A DNA stretch of 64,000 nucleotides from DATBVX01 sp963696675 (GTDB taxonomy: Bacteria; Pseudomonadota; Gammaproteobacteria; Steroidobacterales; Steroidobacteraceae), in the NCBI GenBank assembly GCA_963696675.1, contig CAVOLM010000021.1:99833-163832 (forward strand). Direction: 5' to 3'. The translations under genes and the position numbers were made by a program. The notes under the pieces are model-generated. The model worked only from the letters and a program-made list of their open reading frames with translations, was not told where the DNA came from and ran no database searches. This document shows positions 8,612 to 19,541 of the stretch, one piece after another; positions within the stretch are counted from its first letter, which is position 1, and each line of letters begins with the position of its first letter.

Positions 8612-10125
8612 TGGCTCAGGATCTGGAGGCACAGCGGATGACGCCCCTGTCACGCCTGCTCACAGGCATCGTCGAAGTGCCGCGCGATGTCGAGGTCACC
8701 GATATCACGCTCGACAGCCGCACGGCGAGCCGCGGTGGTTTGTTCCTGGCCGTGCGCGGCCTCAGGAGTCACGGCCTCGAGTATCTCGATCGTGCGCTGG
8801 CCGCCGGGGTCAATGCGCTCGCATGGGAACCCACGCCGGGAGTCGTGGCGCCAGCGGTGCCTACGTCGGTCGTAACGCTTGCGGTGCCCGACCTTGGTCG
8901 GCACCTCGGTCGCATCGCGGATCGATTCTTCGAGGCGCCATCGGCGCAGCTGCGCATTGCCGGCGTCACCGGAACGAATGGCAAGACCACCAGCTGCTGG
9001 ATCCTCGCCCAGGCACTGGATGAGCTGGGATTGCGAGCGGGCTATTCGGGCACGCTCGGATTCGGCCCGGTCACTGCACTCAAGCCCTCCACGCACACCA
9101 CGCCTGACTGCATCAGCGTGCACCGGCAGTTGTCGGACCTGCACGCAATGGGGTTGCGCTTTCTTGGCATGGAAGTTTCATCGCACGCGCTCGCCCAGGA
9201 TCGTGTCGATGCGGTGCGCTTCGATACCGCGGTATTTACCAACCTGACGCGCGACCATCTCGACTTCCATCGCACCATGGACGCGTACGCGCTCGCCAAG
9301 GCGCAACTATTCGCGTTTCCGACGCTCGAGCATCGAGTCATCAACATGGGCGATGCCATGGGTCGTCGCATCGCACAGAGCCTGCCGTCCGCACAGCTCG
9401 TGACGGCGTTCTGGTGTGGCGTCGGCGAATACCGTGAGGCCTGCGATTCGTACGTGCAGGCGCGCTCCGTGCGTGCCGGGAGCGCGGGACTGGAAATCGA
9501 GTTCGATTCGAGCTGGGGGAGCGGCGTGCTGCGTTCGCGGCTGATCGGCGAATTCAACGCTGAGAATCTCATCGCCATGCTCGCCGTGCTGCTGCTTTGG
9601 GAGGTTCCGTTGGCCGAAGCTGTGCGTGCCCTCGAGGCGAGCACTGCGCCGGCCGGGCGCATGGAGACTTTTCGCGGCGCCGCAGGCCGGCCGGTTGCCG
9701 TAGTCGATTACGCTCATTCTCCCGATTCGCTCGGCAAGGCCCTGCGGGCGGCGCGCAAGCATTGCCGCGGACGCCTGTGGTGCGTGTTCGGTTGCGGCGG
9801 AGATCGCGACCCCGGCAAGCGCCCGATGATGGGTGCGATTGCGGCACAGCTCGCCGATGAAATCGTGCTTACCGACGACAACCCGCGGACCGAGGATCCC
9901 GCGCGCATCATCGAGCAGATCGCGAGCGGCATCGACACTGAGGTTCCGGTGCGGACCATTCCCGAGCGCGCTCGCGCCATCGCTACGGCTCTGACCGAGG
10001 CGGGTGCGGCGGACATCGTGTTGATCGCGGGCAAGGGGCATGAGGAGCAGCAGATCTACGGCACCGTCGCGCACCCTTTCAGCGATCGCAGCGAAGTGGC
10101 GCGAATCCTGGGAGAGCGCGAGTGA
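8608..10125 (+). CDS. murE: UDP-MurNAc-tripeptide synthetase MurE (meso-DAP adding)
   Basis: MurE adds the third stem-peptide residue to UDP-MurNAc-L-Ala-D-Glu. The Mur ligase P-loop GVTGTNGKTTS lies near residue 115. The DNPR motif (LTDDNPRTEDP, about residue 417) is the signature for meso-diaminopimelate specificity. The C-terminal domain holds the AGKGHEEQQ motif. The first 10 residues before MTPLSRLL could be skipped by an internal start, but ATG 8608 overlaps the ftsI stop. The murF GTG overlaps its stop. Confidence 0.96.
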   Translation: MMAQDLEAQRMTPLSRLLTGIVEVPRDVEVTDITLDSRTASRGGLFLAVRGLRSHGLEYLDRALAAGVNALAWEPTPGVVAPAVPTSVVTLAVPDLGRHLGRIADRFFEAPSAQLRIAGVTGTNGKTTSCWILAQALDELGLRAGYSGTLGFGPVTALKPSTHTTPDCISVHRQLSDLHAMGLRFLGMEVSSHALAQDRVDAVRFDTAVFTNLTRDHLDFHRTMDAYALAKAQLFAFPTLEHRVINMGDAMGRRIAQSLPSAQLVTAFWCGVGEYREACDSYVQARSVRAGSAGLEIEFDSSWGSGVLRSRLIGEFNAENLIAMLAVLLLWEVPLAEAVRALEASTAPAGRMETFRGAAGRPVAVVDYAHSPDSLGKALRAARKHCRGRLWCVFGCGGDRDPGKRPMMGAIAAQLADEIVLTDDNPRTEDPARIIEQIASGIDTEVPVRTIPERARAIATALTEAGAADIVLIAGKGHEEQQIYGTVAHPFSDRSEVARILGERE

Positions 10126-11496
10126 ACCGTACACTCGCTGCCGCTGCCGCAGCCTGCGGGGGACATCTGCAGGGCGAGGATCGCGCTTTTGCCGCCGTCT
10201 CGAGCGATACGCGCACCATCTCTGGCGGTGACCTGTTCGTAGCGCTGCAAGGTCCGCGCTTCGACGGTCACGATTTCCTCGATGCCTGCCAGCGTGCGGG
10301 CGCCGCGGGCGCTATCGTGTCGCGTCCGCTCGCGATCCAGCTCTCCCAGATCATCGTCAAGGACACGCTCCTCGCTCTTACGATGCTGGCGCGTGTCTGG
10401 CGTAGCCAGTTCACTTTGCCCCTGGTGGGTGTTGCCGGCAGCAACGGCAAGACCACGGTCAAGGAAATGGCGGCCTCGATCCTCGGCCGCTCGGGCCCGT
10501 GCCTGGCGACTCGCGGCAATCTCAACAATCACATCGGTGTGCCCCTGACCCTGATGCGGCTCGAAGCCACGCATCGCACGGCAGTGATCGAAATGGGCGC
10601 GAATCGCGCGGGCGACGTGAGCGCGCTGGCGCTGATCGCACGGCCCACCGTCGGGCTCATCACCAATGCTGGTGCGGAACATCTCGAGGGCTTCGGCAGC
10701 CTGGAAGGTGCGGCACGCGCGGAGGGCGAGATAGCTCTCGTCTCTCGATCAGGCCGCGACCGCGGTGATCAATGCCGATGACGCGTATGCGCCCCTGTGG
10801 CGTCGCATGTCCACGGCCGGTCGCACCATCACTTTCGGCCTGTGGCCCAAGGCCGATTTTCACGCGACCGATATCACGCAAGTGCTGGACGCTGACGGTT
10901 CCTCGCTCAGTTTCACCTTGCACACGGCGGCAGGCCAAGTGCCGGTGCGCCTCGGCCTCGCGGGCCGGCACAACGTGGTCAACGCGCTCGCCGCCGCAGC
11001 TGCCGCAAGCGCCGCGGGAGCGAGCCTCGAAGCCATCGTCTCGGGACTCGTTACGGTTCGCGCCGTGAAAGGCCGGCTGCAGCGAATTGCCGCCGCCAAT
11101 GGCTGCTGGCTGATCGACGACACCTACAACGCCAATCCAAGTTCGGTGCGCGTGGCGCTCGAACTGCTGCGTGAACTCGATGCGCCGCGCTGGCTGGTGC
11201 TCGCCGACATGGCGGAACTCGGCGAGTACGCCGAGCGCAGTCACAGCGAGGTCGGCACCCTGGCGCGCGAAGCGGGTGTTTCACGCCTGTTTGCGGCCGG
11301 CCCGCTGAGCGCGCACGCGGCGGAAGCGTTCGGCCGCGGCGCCGAATGGTTCCCGGATGTCGAGGCGCTGATTCGTCGCCTCACAGCGGAAATCCAGCCG
11401 AACGTAACGATTCTCATCAAGGGCTCACGCATGAACCGGCTCGAACGCGTCGTCGAAGCGCTCACCTCCATTGGCACGGCTGCGCGGGCCGGCTGA
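10122..11496 (+). CDS. murF: UDP-MurNAc-pentapeptide synthetase MurF (one-base insertion)
   Basis: MurF adds D-Ala-D-Ala to complete the UDP-MurNAc pentapeptide. The P-loop GVAGSNGKTTVKEMA and the RGNLNNHIGVPLTLM segment identify it. The C-terminal domain carries DDTYNANPSS. The frame breaks near 10743, where an extra T is inferred: removing it joins GEIALV to LDQAATAVINADDAY. The length (3n+1) supports a single insertion. The GTG start lies in a GTGA overlap with murE. Corrected length is 457 residues, normal for the family. Confidence 0.93.
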
Positions 11497-11509
11497 GGAA
11501 GACAAGCGA

Positions 11510-12592
11510 ATGCTCTTGCTGCTGGCGGAATACCTGACGCGTTTTCACTCCGGGTTCAATGTCTTCAGCTACCTCACGCTGCGGGCGATCCTGGCGGTGA
11601 TCACGGCGCTTGCCATCGCCCTGCTCGTCGGTCCGGGACTCATCGAGCGCCTGACGCACCACCAGATCGGTCAGCGCGTGCGCGATGACGGTCCGCAGTC
11701 GCATCTGCCAAAAGCGGGCACGCCCACCATGGGCGGCACGCTCATCCTGGTGGCGATTGCAGTGAGCACGCTGCTGTGGGCCGACCCGCGCAACCACTAC
11801 GTCTGGATCGCCCTCGGGGTGACGATGGCCTTCGGCCTGATCGGGTTCTATGACGACTACCTGAAACTGATCGTCGGCAATTCCAAGGGTCTCGCCGCGC
11901 GCTACAAGTACTTCTGGCAGTCGTTCGCCGGGCTCGCCGCGGCGATCGCGCTCTATCTCCTGGCACACAGCCCGGCAGAGACCTCGCTCTATGTGCCGTT
12001 CTTCAAGCACGTCGCGCTACCGCTCGGCGTCGGTTACATCGTGCTCACGTATTTCGTCATCGTGGGCACCAGCAACGCGGTGAATCTCACCGACGGTCTC
12101 GACGGTCTCGCGATCATGCCGGCAGCGATGGTCGCCGGCGCGCTCGGCATCTTCGCGTACGCGACCGGCAACAGCGTGTTCGCGGGCTATCTCGGGATTC
12201 CCTACATCGCGGGCGTCGGGGAGTTGCTCATCTTCTGCTCGACGATCGTCGGCGCCGGCCTCGGGTTCCTCTGGTTCAACGCGTATCCCGCGCAGGTGTT
12301 CATGGGCGATATCGGAGCACTTGCCCTGGGTGCGGCGCTCGGCGTCACCGCGACCATCGTCAGGCAGGAGATCGTGCTCATCATCATGGGCGGGCTCTTC
12401 GTGCTCGAGACCGTGTCGGTGATCCTGCAGGTCGCCTCCTACAAGCTCACCGGCAAGCGCATCTTTCGCATGGCGCCGATCCATCACCATTTCGAGCTCA
12501 AGGGCTGGGCGGAACCGAAGGTGATCGTGCGCTTCTGGATCATCAGCCTGATCCTCGTGCTCGCTGGGCTCGGGACCTTGAAGCTGCGATGA
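11510..12592 (+). CDS. mraY: Phospho-N-acetylmuramoyl-pentapeptide transferase MraY
   Basis: MraY transfers phospho-MurNAc-pentapeptide to undecaprenyl phosphate, forming lipid I at the inner membrane. The 360-residue polytopic protein has the catalytic aspartates in FYDDYLK and NLTDGLDGLA, the PTMGG loop and the HHHFE motif (IHHHFELKGW). About ten membrane segments are visible. An ATG upstream in the same frame lies within murF; ATG 11510 follows GAGGAAGA and gives the standard N-terminus MLLLLAEYL. The murD start overlaps its stop. Confidence 0.97.
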   Translation: MLLLLAEYLTRFHSGFNVFSYLTLRAILAVITALAIALLVGPGLIERLTHHQIGQRVRDDGPQSHLPKAGTPTMGGTLILVAIAVSTLLWADPRNHYVWIALGVTMAFGLIGFYDDYLKLIVGNSKGLAARYKYFWQSFAGLAAAIALYLLAHSPAETSLYVPFFKHVALPLGVGYIVLTYFVIVGTSNAVNLTDGLDGLAIMPAAMVAGALGIFAYATGNSVFAGYLGIPYIAGVGELLIFCSTIVGAGLGFLWFNAYPAQVFMGDIGALALGAALGVTATIVRQEIVLIIMGGLFVLETVSVILQVASYKLTGKRIFRMAPIHHHFELKGWAEPKVIVRFWIISLILVLAGLGTLKLR

Positions 12593-13962
12593 ACGCCGCC
12601 GTGCGCAAGAAGCCCGCCACCGGTGCCCAGCCGCGCGCCCGCCGCACCGTGATCGTGGGTCTTGGGCGCACCGGGCTTGCGTGTGCTCGCTATCTCAGTC
12701 TCCACGGGGCACGTGTCGCGATCACCGACAGTCGCGTCGAGCCACCCGAGCTCAAAAATCTCGGCGAGCTCGCGGCGCATCTCGACATCCGGTTGGGTGG
12801 ATTCGATGCCAGGCTTCTCGAAGACGCTGCACAGGTCGTCGTCTCACCGGGCGTCTCGCTGTCCGAGCCCTTTCTGCGCGAGGCGCTCACGCGCGGGATC
12901 GAAGTGGTCGGCGACATCGAGCTCTTTGCGCGGGCCGTGCGCGCGCCGGTACTCGCAATCACCGGCACGAACGGCAAGAGCACCGTCACTACGCTGCTGG
13001 CGCTGATGGTCGAGGCCTCGGGCCGCAGCGTCCGTGCCGGCGGAAATCTCGGCGAGCCGGCGCTCAGTCTCCTCGAAGGGCCAGTGCCCGACTTCTACGT
13101 TCTGGAGCTGTCGAGCTTCCAGCTGGAGACCACGGAGTCACTTTCCTTGCAGGCCGCGGCGGTACTCAACGTGTCGCCCGATCATCTCGATCGCTACGCG
13201 ACACTCGCGGACTACGCCGCCGCGAAGGCGCGCATCTTCAGGAACTGCGAGCAGGCGATCGTCAATCTCGACGATCCGCTCGTTGCGGCCATGGTGCCTG
13301 CGGATCAGCGCCGGCTCGGCTTCAGCATCGTTCCCGGTCGCCAGGCCGAATTTGGCCTGTGGCGCGCCACCAATGGCGAATTGTGGCTGGCGAGAGCAGG
13401 TGAGCCACGGCTCGCGTTGCGCGAGATGAAGCTCGCCGGCCTTCACAACGCCGCCAACGCACTTGCTGCCCTGGCGCTTGCGTCGGCCGCAGGCATCGAA
13501 GAGCGCGCGGCCTTTTCAGTGTTGCGCACCTTCGAAGGGCTGCCACATCGCATGCAATGGGTCGCCGAACGCCGGGGCGTACGCTGGATCGACGACTCGA
13601 AGGGCACGAACGTCGGCGCGACGATAGCAGCCGTCAGCGGCATGACGGAGCCGCTGGTCCTGATCGCGGGCGGCGATGGCAAGGGACAGGATTTCAAGCC
13701 GCTGGCTGCTGCATTTCGCGGCAAAGTCCGCCACGTGATCCTGATCGGCCGCGACGCACCGTTGCTCGCGGGCGCACTGCAGGGCGTGTGCTCCACTGAA
13801 AGTGCCGCAACGCTGCCGGAGGCGGTGCAACTCGCCGCTCAGCGCGCCCAGGCTGGCGACACGGTGCTGCTCTCACCCGCGTGCGCAAGTCTCGACATGT
13901 TCCGCGACTATGCACAGCGCGGCGATGTCTTTGCGGCGGCGGTACGCGGGCTCGAGCCATGA
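12589..13962 (+). CDS. murD: UDP-MurNAc-L-alanine:D-glutamate ligase MurD
   Basis: MurD adds D-glutamate to UDP-MurNAc-L-Ala. The N-terminal Rossmann domain starts with VIVGLGRTGLACARYL after a short basic extension (about 17 residues). The ATP-binding loop is ITGTNGKSTVTTLL (about residue 125), followed by ELSSFQLE and NVSPDHLDRY. The C-terminal domain contains WIDDSKGTN. The protein is 457 residues. The stop overlaps the ftsW ATG. No frame disruption. Confidence 0.97.
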   Translation: MNAAVRKKPATGAQPRARRTVIVGLGRTGLACARYLSLHGARVAITDSRVEPPELKNLGELAAHLDIRLGGFDARLLEDAAQVVVSPGVSLSEPFLREALTRGIEVVGDIELFARAVRAPVLAITGTNGKSTVTTLLALMVEASGRSVRAGGNLGEPALSLLEGPVPDFYVLELSSFQLETTESLSLQAAAVLNVSPDHLDRYATLADYAAAKARIFRNCEQAIVNLDDPLVAAMVPADQRRLGFSIVPGRQAEFGLWRATNGELWLARAGEPRLALREMKLAGLHNAANALAALALASAAGIEERAAFSVLRTFEGLPHRMQWVAERRGVRWIDDSKGTNVGATIAAVSGMTEPLVLIAGGDGKGQDFKPLAAAFRGKVRHVILIGRDAPLLAGALQGVCSTESAATLPEAVQLAAQRAQAGDTVLLSPACASLDMFRDYAQRGDVFAAAVRGLEP

Positions 13963-15144
13963 ACGTCGCGGCACTGCAGTTCTCGCGTTCCATGGGTCGC
14001 ACCGCACGTCTGACATTCGACCCGGTGCTCGTTTCGAGCGCGCTGGCGCTGCTCCTGCTCGGGCTCGTGATGGTGACTTCCGCCTCGATCTCGATCGCGG
14101 ATCGCGAGCTCGGTTCGCCGTTCGCGTTCCTCGAACGCCAGTTGCTGTTCGCGAGCGTCGGCTGCTGCCTCGGCCTCGTGGCCGTCGCGCTACCGACGGA
14201 AGTCTGGGAACGCGTCAGCTTCGCATTGCTCCTCATCGGGCTCGCATTGCTGGTGCTGGTCCTGATCCCCGGTCTCGGCCATGCCGTCAATGGGAGCCGG
14301 CGCTGGCTGCGCATCGGCATGTTCAACTTCCAGGCCTCCGAGCTCGCGCGCCTGTTGATCCTGATCCACATCTGCAGCTACGCGGTGCGCCGCCACGAAG
14401 AGCTGCGCTCCACGCTTGAAGGGTGTGCTGAAGCCGCTCGGCCTGTTGGCGCTGGCGGCGTTGCTGCTGTTGCTGGAGCCCGACTTCGGCGCAGCAGCCG
14501 TGCTCCTGATCACGGGCTTTGCGATTCTCTTCATCGCCGGAATCTCCTGGCGCCAGGTGCTCATCGTGCTGGGAATCGGCGGCCTGGCGCTCGGCGCGAT
14601 CGCCGTGTCATCTGCATATCGCGTGCGCCGGCTGACCACGTTCCTCGACCCCTGGTCGGATCCGTTCAACAGCGGCTTTCAGCTCACTCAATCGCTGATC
14701 GCGATCGGTCGCGGCGAGTGGTTCGGCGTGGGCCTGGGCGCAAGCGTGCAAAAGCTGTTCTACCTGCCGGAGGCGCACACCGACTTCGTGTTTGCCGTGC
14801 TGGCCGAGGAGCTGGGGTTGGCGGGCGTGCTGCTGGTGCTGGCGCTGTTCGTGCTGCTCGTCTGGCGCTGCTGCCAGATCGCGCGGCAGGCCGCGCAAGC
14901 GGGTCGCATGTTTCAGTGCTACCTCGCCGCGGCGTTCGGGATCTGGGTGGGCCTGCAGGCGTTCATCAACATCGGCGTGAACATGGGCGTGCTGCCGACC
15001 AAGGGACTGACGCTGCCGCTCATGAGCTATGGACGCAGCAGCCTGCTCGTGACGCTGCTTTGGCTGGGCATCGTGCTGCGCATCCGTCACGAGTGCGCGG
15101 CCGCAGGGCGGCTCGCCGTGCCGCGCTCGGAACCGGCTCGATGA
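13959..15144 (+). CDS. ftsW: Septal peptidoglycan polymerase FtsW (one-base insertion)
   Basis: FtsW is the SEDS-family glycosyltransferase that pairs with FtsI at the septum. Ten hydrophobic segments are visible. Family signatures include NGSRRWLRIGMFNFQASELA early and PTKGLTLPLMSYGRSS near the C-terminus. The two halves are in different frames. An extra G at about 14418 is inferred; without it the sequence reads ELRSTL then KGVLKPLGLL. The length is 3n+1, matching one insertion, and the corrected protein is 394 residues. ATGA overlaps join it to murD and murG. Confidence 0.93.
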
Positions 15145-16230
15145 GCACAGCGGTATTGATCATGGCAGGCGGCACCGGTGGTCATGTCTTTCCAGCACTC
15201 GCAGTGGCGGAGTTGCTGCGCGAGCGCGAATGCCGCGTCGTCTGGGTCGGTACGCGTCGCGGCCTGGAAGCGCGCATCGTTCCGGCGAAGGGATTTGCGA
15301 TCGAATGGCTGAGTGTGTCGGGTCTGCGAGGCAAGGGACTGCTGACCTGGCTGCTCGCGCCGGTTCAGCTCGCGATCGCACTCGCCCAGGCCTTCAGCAT
15401 CGTCCGACGTCAGAAGCCGGCGGTGGTGCTCGGCGTCGGCGGGTTTGCTACGGGCCCTGGGGGCGTTGCGGCCTGGCTGCTCGGCCGGCCCCTGGTGATT
15501 CACGAGCAGAACGCTATCGCAGGCCTGACGAATCGCTGGCTGGCGCGCATTGCGCGACTGGTGCTCGAAGGCTTTCCCGGAAGCTTCCCGCCCGGCGTAC
15601 GCACGCATTGCATCGGCAATCCCGTGCGTCGCGAAATCGCCGCGCTGCCGGCGCCCGAGTCGCGGTTCGCAGTGCGAAGCGGCGTCATGCGCCTGCTCAT
15701 CATCGGCGGCAGTCTTGGCGCGCGTCGCCTCAACAGCAGCGTGCCGCGCGCGATTGCGCTCCTGCAGCGCCAGGGCCATCGCTTCGAAGTGTGGCATCAG
15801 GCCGGGGAACGCGGCATCGAGGAGGCGAGGGCTGAGTACTCCCTCGCCGGCGTCAGTGGGCGCGTCGAAGCGTTCATCGATGACATGGCGGGCGCCTATG
15901 GTTGGGCTGACCTCGTGATCTGTCGCGCCGGCGCGCTCACCGTCGCGGAACTCGCCGCGGCGGGCGTTGGCGCGCTGCTGGTGCCATTTCCTTTCGCGGT
16001 CGACGATCACCAGACACACAACGCGCGCTTTCTCACCGAGGCGGGCGCCGCCGTCTCTGATTTCTGACCAGGACTTCGAGCCCGCGTTCGTTGCTGCGGA
16101 GCTCGCTCGTCTCGCGGGCGATCGCCTGCAGCTGCTCGACATGGCGCGGCGCGCGCGGACGCGGGCCATGCCGCACGCCGCCGAATCGCTGACCCGTGCA
16201 GTACTCGATCTCGCCGGGCACGCGCCATGA
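15141..16230 (+). CDS. murG: Lipid II synthase MurG (one-base insertion near 3' end)
   Basis: MurG transfers GlcNAc to lipid I, giving lipid II. The N-terminal glycine-rich loop MAGGTGGHVFPALA, the LGVGGFATGPGG and HEQNAIAGLTNR motifs, and the C-terminal GGSLGARRLN and RAGALTVAELAAAG segments identify it. The frame stops early at SDF. An extra T at about 16056 is inferred, after which the sequence continues LISDQDFEPAFVAAEL to a stop overlapping murC. Corrected length is 362 residues, typical of the family. Confidence 0.93.
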
Positions 16231-17680
16231 CGCCCCAGCATCGGCGCACCACCGACAACCGCATGCGCCGCATCCAGCGCATCCACTTTGTCGGCATCGG
16301 CGGCAGCGGCATGGGCGGCATCGCCGAAGTGCTCATCAATCTCGGCTACGACGTGCAGGGCTCGGACCTCAAGCCCAACGCCGTCACCGATCGTTTGCGC
16401 CAGCTCGGTGCTCACATCGTGTTCGGCCACGCTGCGGAGAACGTCGGCACAGCCGATGTCGTCGTGGTGTCGAGCGCGGTCCTCACCGAGAACCCGGAAG
16501 TGCAGGCGGCGCTGGCGCGGCGCCTGCCGGTCGTACAGCGCGCCGAAATGCTCGGCGAGCTGATGCGGTTTCGTTACGCCATCGCAGTAGGAGGCACCCA
16601 TGGTAAGACGACGACTACGAGCCTGGTCGCCAGCGTTCTGGCCGAAGGCGGAGAAGATCCCACTTTCGTAATCGGAGGCCGACTCAAGAGCGCCGGGTCG
16701 AACGCGAGGCTCGGCGCCGGTCGCTACCTGGTGGCCGAGGCGGATGAGAGCGATGCCTCGTTCCTGCATCTGCAACCCCTGATCGCGATCGTCACCAACA
16801 TCGACAACGATCACCTCGCCACGCACGACGGTGATTTCGCGCGCCTGAAGCAGAGCTTCGTCGAGTTCCTGCACAACCTGCCGTTCTACGGGCTGGCAGT
16901 GCTCTGTGCCGACGATGAGAACGTGCGCGACATCCTGCCGCGCGTCAGCCGGCCGATCGTCACCTACGGCATCGAACAGCCAGCCGACGTGCGTGCGTTC
17001 AACATCGAGCGCCGCGAATTGCGCACCAGCTTTGAGGTCGCGCGGCCGGGTCACAGCACACCTCTGCGCGTGACTGTCAACCTTCCCGGCACGCACAACG
17101 TCCTCAACGCGCTGGCGGCAATTGCAGTGGGCACTGAGCTGGGCGTCGGCGATGAGGCCCTGGCGCGTGCGCTCGAGCACTTCCAGGGCATCGATCGGCG
17201 CCTGCAGCTCATCGGCGAGGTCGACGTCCCACAGCGGGCGCATCACGATCATCGACGACTACGGCCATCACCCGACCGAAATCGCCGCGACGCTGGATGC
17301 CATCCGGCAGGGCTGGCCGGGCCGCCGCGTAGTGCTTGCCTTTCAGCCGCACCGCTATACGCGCACGCGCGACCTGCTCGATGACTTCGCGCGCGTGCTT
17401 TCGGGCATCGATGTGCTGCTCGTGACCGAGGTTTACGCCGCGGGCGAGGCGCCGATTGCAGGCGCCAATGGGCGCGCGATCTGCAGGGCGGTGCGCTCAC
17501 GCGGGCAGGTCGAGCCGATTTTCGTCGAGCATGTCGAAAGCCTGGCCAAGGCGCTGGCCGATGTACTGCGCGACGGCGATGTGCTCGTGACGATGGGCGC
17601 CGGGAACATCGGCGCGGTGGCCCACGAGCTGCCGAAACAGCTTGGCGCTCGCAGCCGGCGCGCGAGGCAAGCACAAGTGA
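16227..17680 (+). CDS. murC: UDP-MurNAc:L-alanine ligase MurC (two one-base insertions)
   Basis: MurC adds L-alanine to UDP-MurNAc. The N-terminal nucleotide motif GIGGSGMGGIAEVL, the P-loop VGGTHGKTTTTS and the EADESDASF segment are clear. A C-terminal IIDDYGHHPTEI and VLAFQPHRYTRT complete it. Two insertions are inferred: an extra C at about 17235 (between PQ and GRITIIDDYG), and another at 17641. The second makes murC appear fused in frame to murB. Without it the protein ends LALAAGARGKHK with TGA at 17678-17680, overlapping the murB GTG like every other junction here. Corrected length is 483 residues. Confidence 0.9.
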
Positions 17681-18575
17681 ACGCGGTCGCCGTCACTGCC
17701 GCTTTTGCTGGCCGCGTGGTGCACAACGAGCCGATGTCGCGTCACACCTCGTGGCACGTCGGCGGTCCTGCAGAGACCTATTTCGAGCCGCGCGATGCCG
17801 ACGACCTCGCAGCATTCCTGCGCGCTTTGCCGCGGGACGTCCCGGTGCACTGGATCGGTCTCGGCAGCAACGTGCTGGTGCGCGACGGCGGGCTGCGCGG
17901 TGTCGTGATCTCGATGCACGGCACACTGGATGGGCTCGAGCGCCTGACCGAAACACAAGTGTGGTGTGAAGCGGGTGTCGCCTGCGCCCGCATCGCGAAG
18001 CAATGCGTGAAGTGGGGCCTCGGCCCCGCGGAGTTCTTTGCGGGCATTCCCGGCACGCTGGGTGGCGCGCTCGCCATGAATGCGGGCGCGTTCGGCGGTG
18101 AAACCTGGCGGCATGTGCTCGAGGTCGAGACCATCGATCGCCAGGGCGTCAGCGACGCAAGCGTCCAGCGAGCGAGTTCCGCGTCGGCTATCGCAGTGTC
18201 GTTGCGCCCGGCGATGAGGGTTACCTCGCCGCGCGGCTCGTGTTCGAACACCGCCCCGAAGCGCACCAGGACGAAATCCGCGACCTGCTCGCGCGACGCA
18301 AGCAATCACAGCCGATCGGTGCATGGAGCGGCGGTTCGACGTTCACCAATCCGCAAGGCGATCACGCCGCGCGGCTCATCGACTCGGCTGGCCTCAAGGG
18401 CTATCGCATCGGTGGTGCGTCGGTATCGACCAAGCACGCCAACTTCTTCATCAACGAGGGCGAGGCGACGGCTCGCGATCTCGAGGAGCTGATCAGGCAC
18501 GTGCAGCGCACCGTCGAGCAGCTGCACGGCGTGCACCTCGAGCCCGAGGTGCGCATCATGGGAGAGCCCGCTTGA
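17677..18575 (+). CDS. murB: UDP-N-acetylenolpyruvoylglucosamine reductase MurB (one-base deletion)
   Basis: MurB is the FAD-dependent reductase that converts UDP-GlcNAc-enolpyruvate to UDP-MurNAc. The N-terminal FAD region has NEPMSRHTSWHVGGPAE and GLGSNVLVRDGG, and the middle has FAGIPGTLGGALAMNAGAFG. The C-terminus has GAWSGGSTFTNPQGDHAARLI and the HANFFINEG motif. One base is missing near 18151; restoring it gives RRKRPASEFRVGYRSV, where the catalytic-domain YRS motif reappears. The length is one short of a multiple of three. A GTGA overlap with murC sets the start. Confidence 0.9.
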
Positions 18576-19538
18576 GCGCGAGCCGTAGCGCCGATGCACG
18601 CGGGGCGGACCGCATAGCGGATGCACGTGCCTTCGGCCGCGTCGCCGTGCTGATGGGCGGCACTTCCTCGGAGCGCGAAGTGTCGCTCGATTCCGGGCGC
18701 AACGTTCTCGAGGCGCTCAAATCGCGCGGTGTCGATGCGCACGCCGTCGACGGCATTCCGGCTCTCATCGAAGCGCTCCTCGCGCGCCGCTTCGATCGCG
18801 TCTTCAACATCCTGCACGGTGGCGACGGCGAGGACGGCGTGCTGCAGGGCCTGCTCGACGCCTTGAAGGTGCCGTACACCGGGTCCGGCGTGCTGGGTTC
18901 GGCACTGTCGCTCGACAAGATCCGCACCAAGCAGGTCTGGCTCGCGCTCGATCTGCCCACTCCGCGTTACGCGCGCCTGCGAGCGCGGTGGCGATGTGGA
19001 GAAGGCTGCGCGTTCGATCGGCTTGCCGCTGATCGTCAAGCCCTCGCTCGAGGGCTCGAGCGTCGGCGTGAGTCGAGTGTTCAAGCCCGGCGACCTGCCG
19101 CGTGCCGTCGAGCTTGCCGCCCGCTATCCAGGCGAGCTGCTGATCGAGCAGCTGATCGAGGGTGGGGAGTACACCGTCGCAGTCCTCGAAGCGCAAGCGC
19201 TTCCCTCGATCCGGATCGTGCCGAAGGGCGAGTACTACGACTATCACGCCAAGTACGTCGCCGAGGACACGCAATACCTCTGTCCGGGACTGAAGGGCAG
19301 CGCTGAGAAGGAAATTCAGGCTCTCGCTCTCGCTGCGTTCAAGGCGGCCGGCTGCTCGGGCTGGGGCCGCGTCGATCTCATGCGCGATGAGCGAGGCCAG
19401 AACTTCCTGCTCGAGGTCAACACGGCACCCGGCATGACCAGCCACTCGCTGGTGCCCAAGGCGGCGCGTGCCGTCGGTATCGACTTCGAGACGCTGGTGT
19501 GGCGGATCCTCGAGTCGAGCTTTCGAGGGCAGGACTGA
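18572..19538 (+). CDS. ddlB: D-alanine:D-alanine ligase (one-base insertion)
   Basis: Ddl makes the D-Ala-D-Ala dipeptide used by MurF. The ATP-grasp fold is seen in VAVLMGGTSSEREVSLDSG, FNILHGGDGEDGVLQG and SGVLGSALSLDK. Downstream are VKPSLEGSSVGVSRV, then EVNTAPGMTSHSLVP with metal-binding residues. The frame shifts at about 18980, where an extra C is inferred. Without it the protein reads ERGGDVEKAARSIGLP. The likely start is TTG at 18572, overlapping the murB stop (TTGA). Corrected length is 321 residues. Confidence 0.9.
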
Positions 19539-19541
19539 GCC

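Noticed and set aside
5590..8653. Long antisense open frames over rsmH, ftsL and ftsI
   Set aside because: No recognisable protein features and they mirror codon bias of the true genes.
15087..17252. 721-codon antisense frame over murG and murC
   Set aside because: Composition is a reverse-complement shadow; murG and murC are unmistakable on the plus strand.
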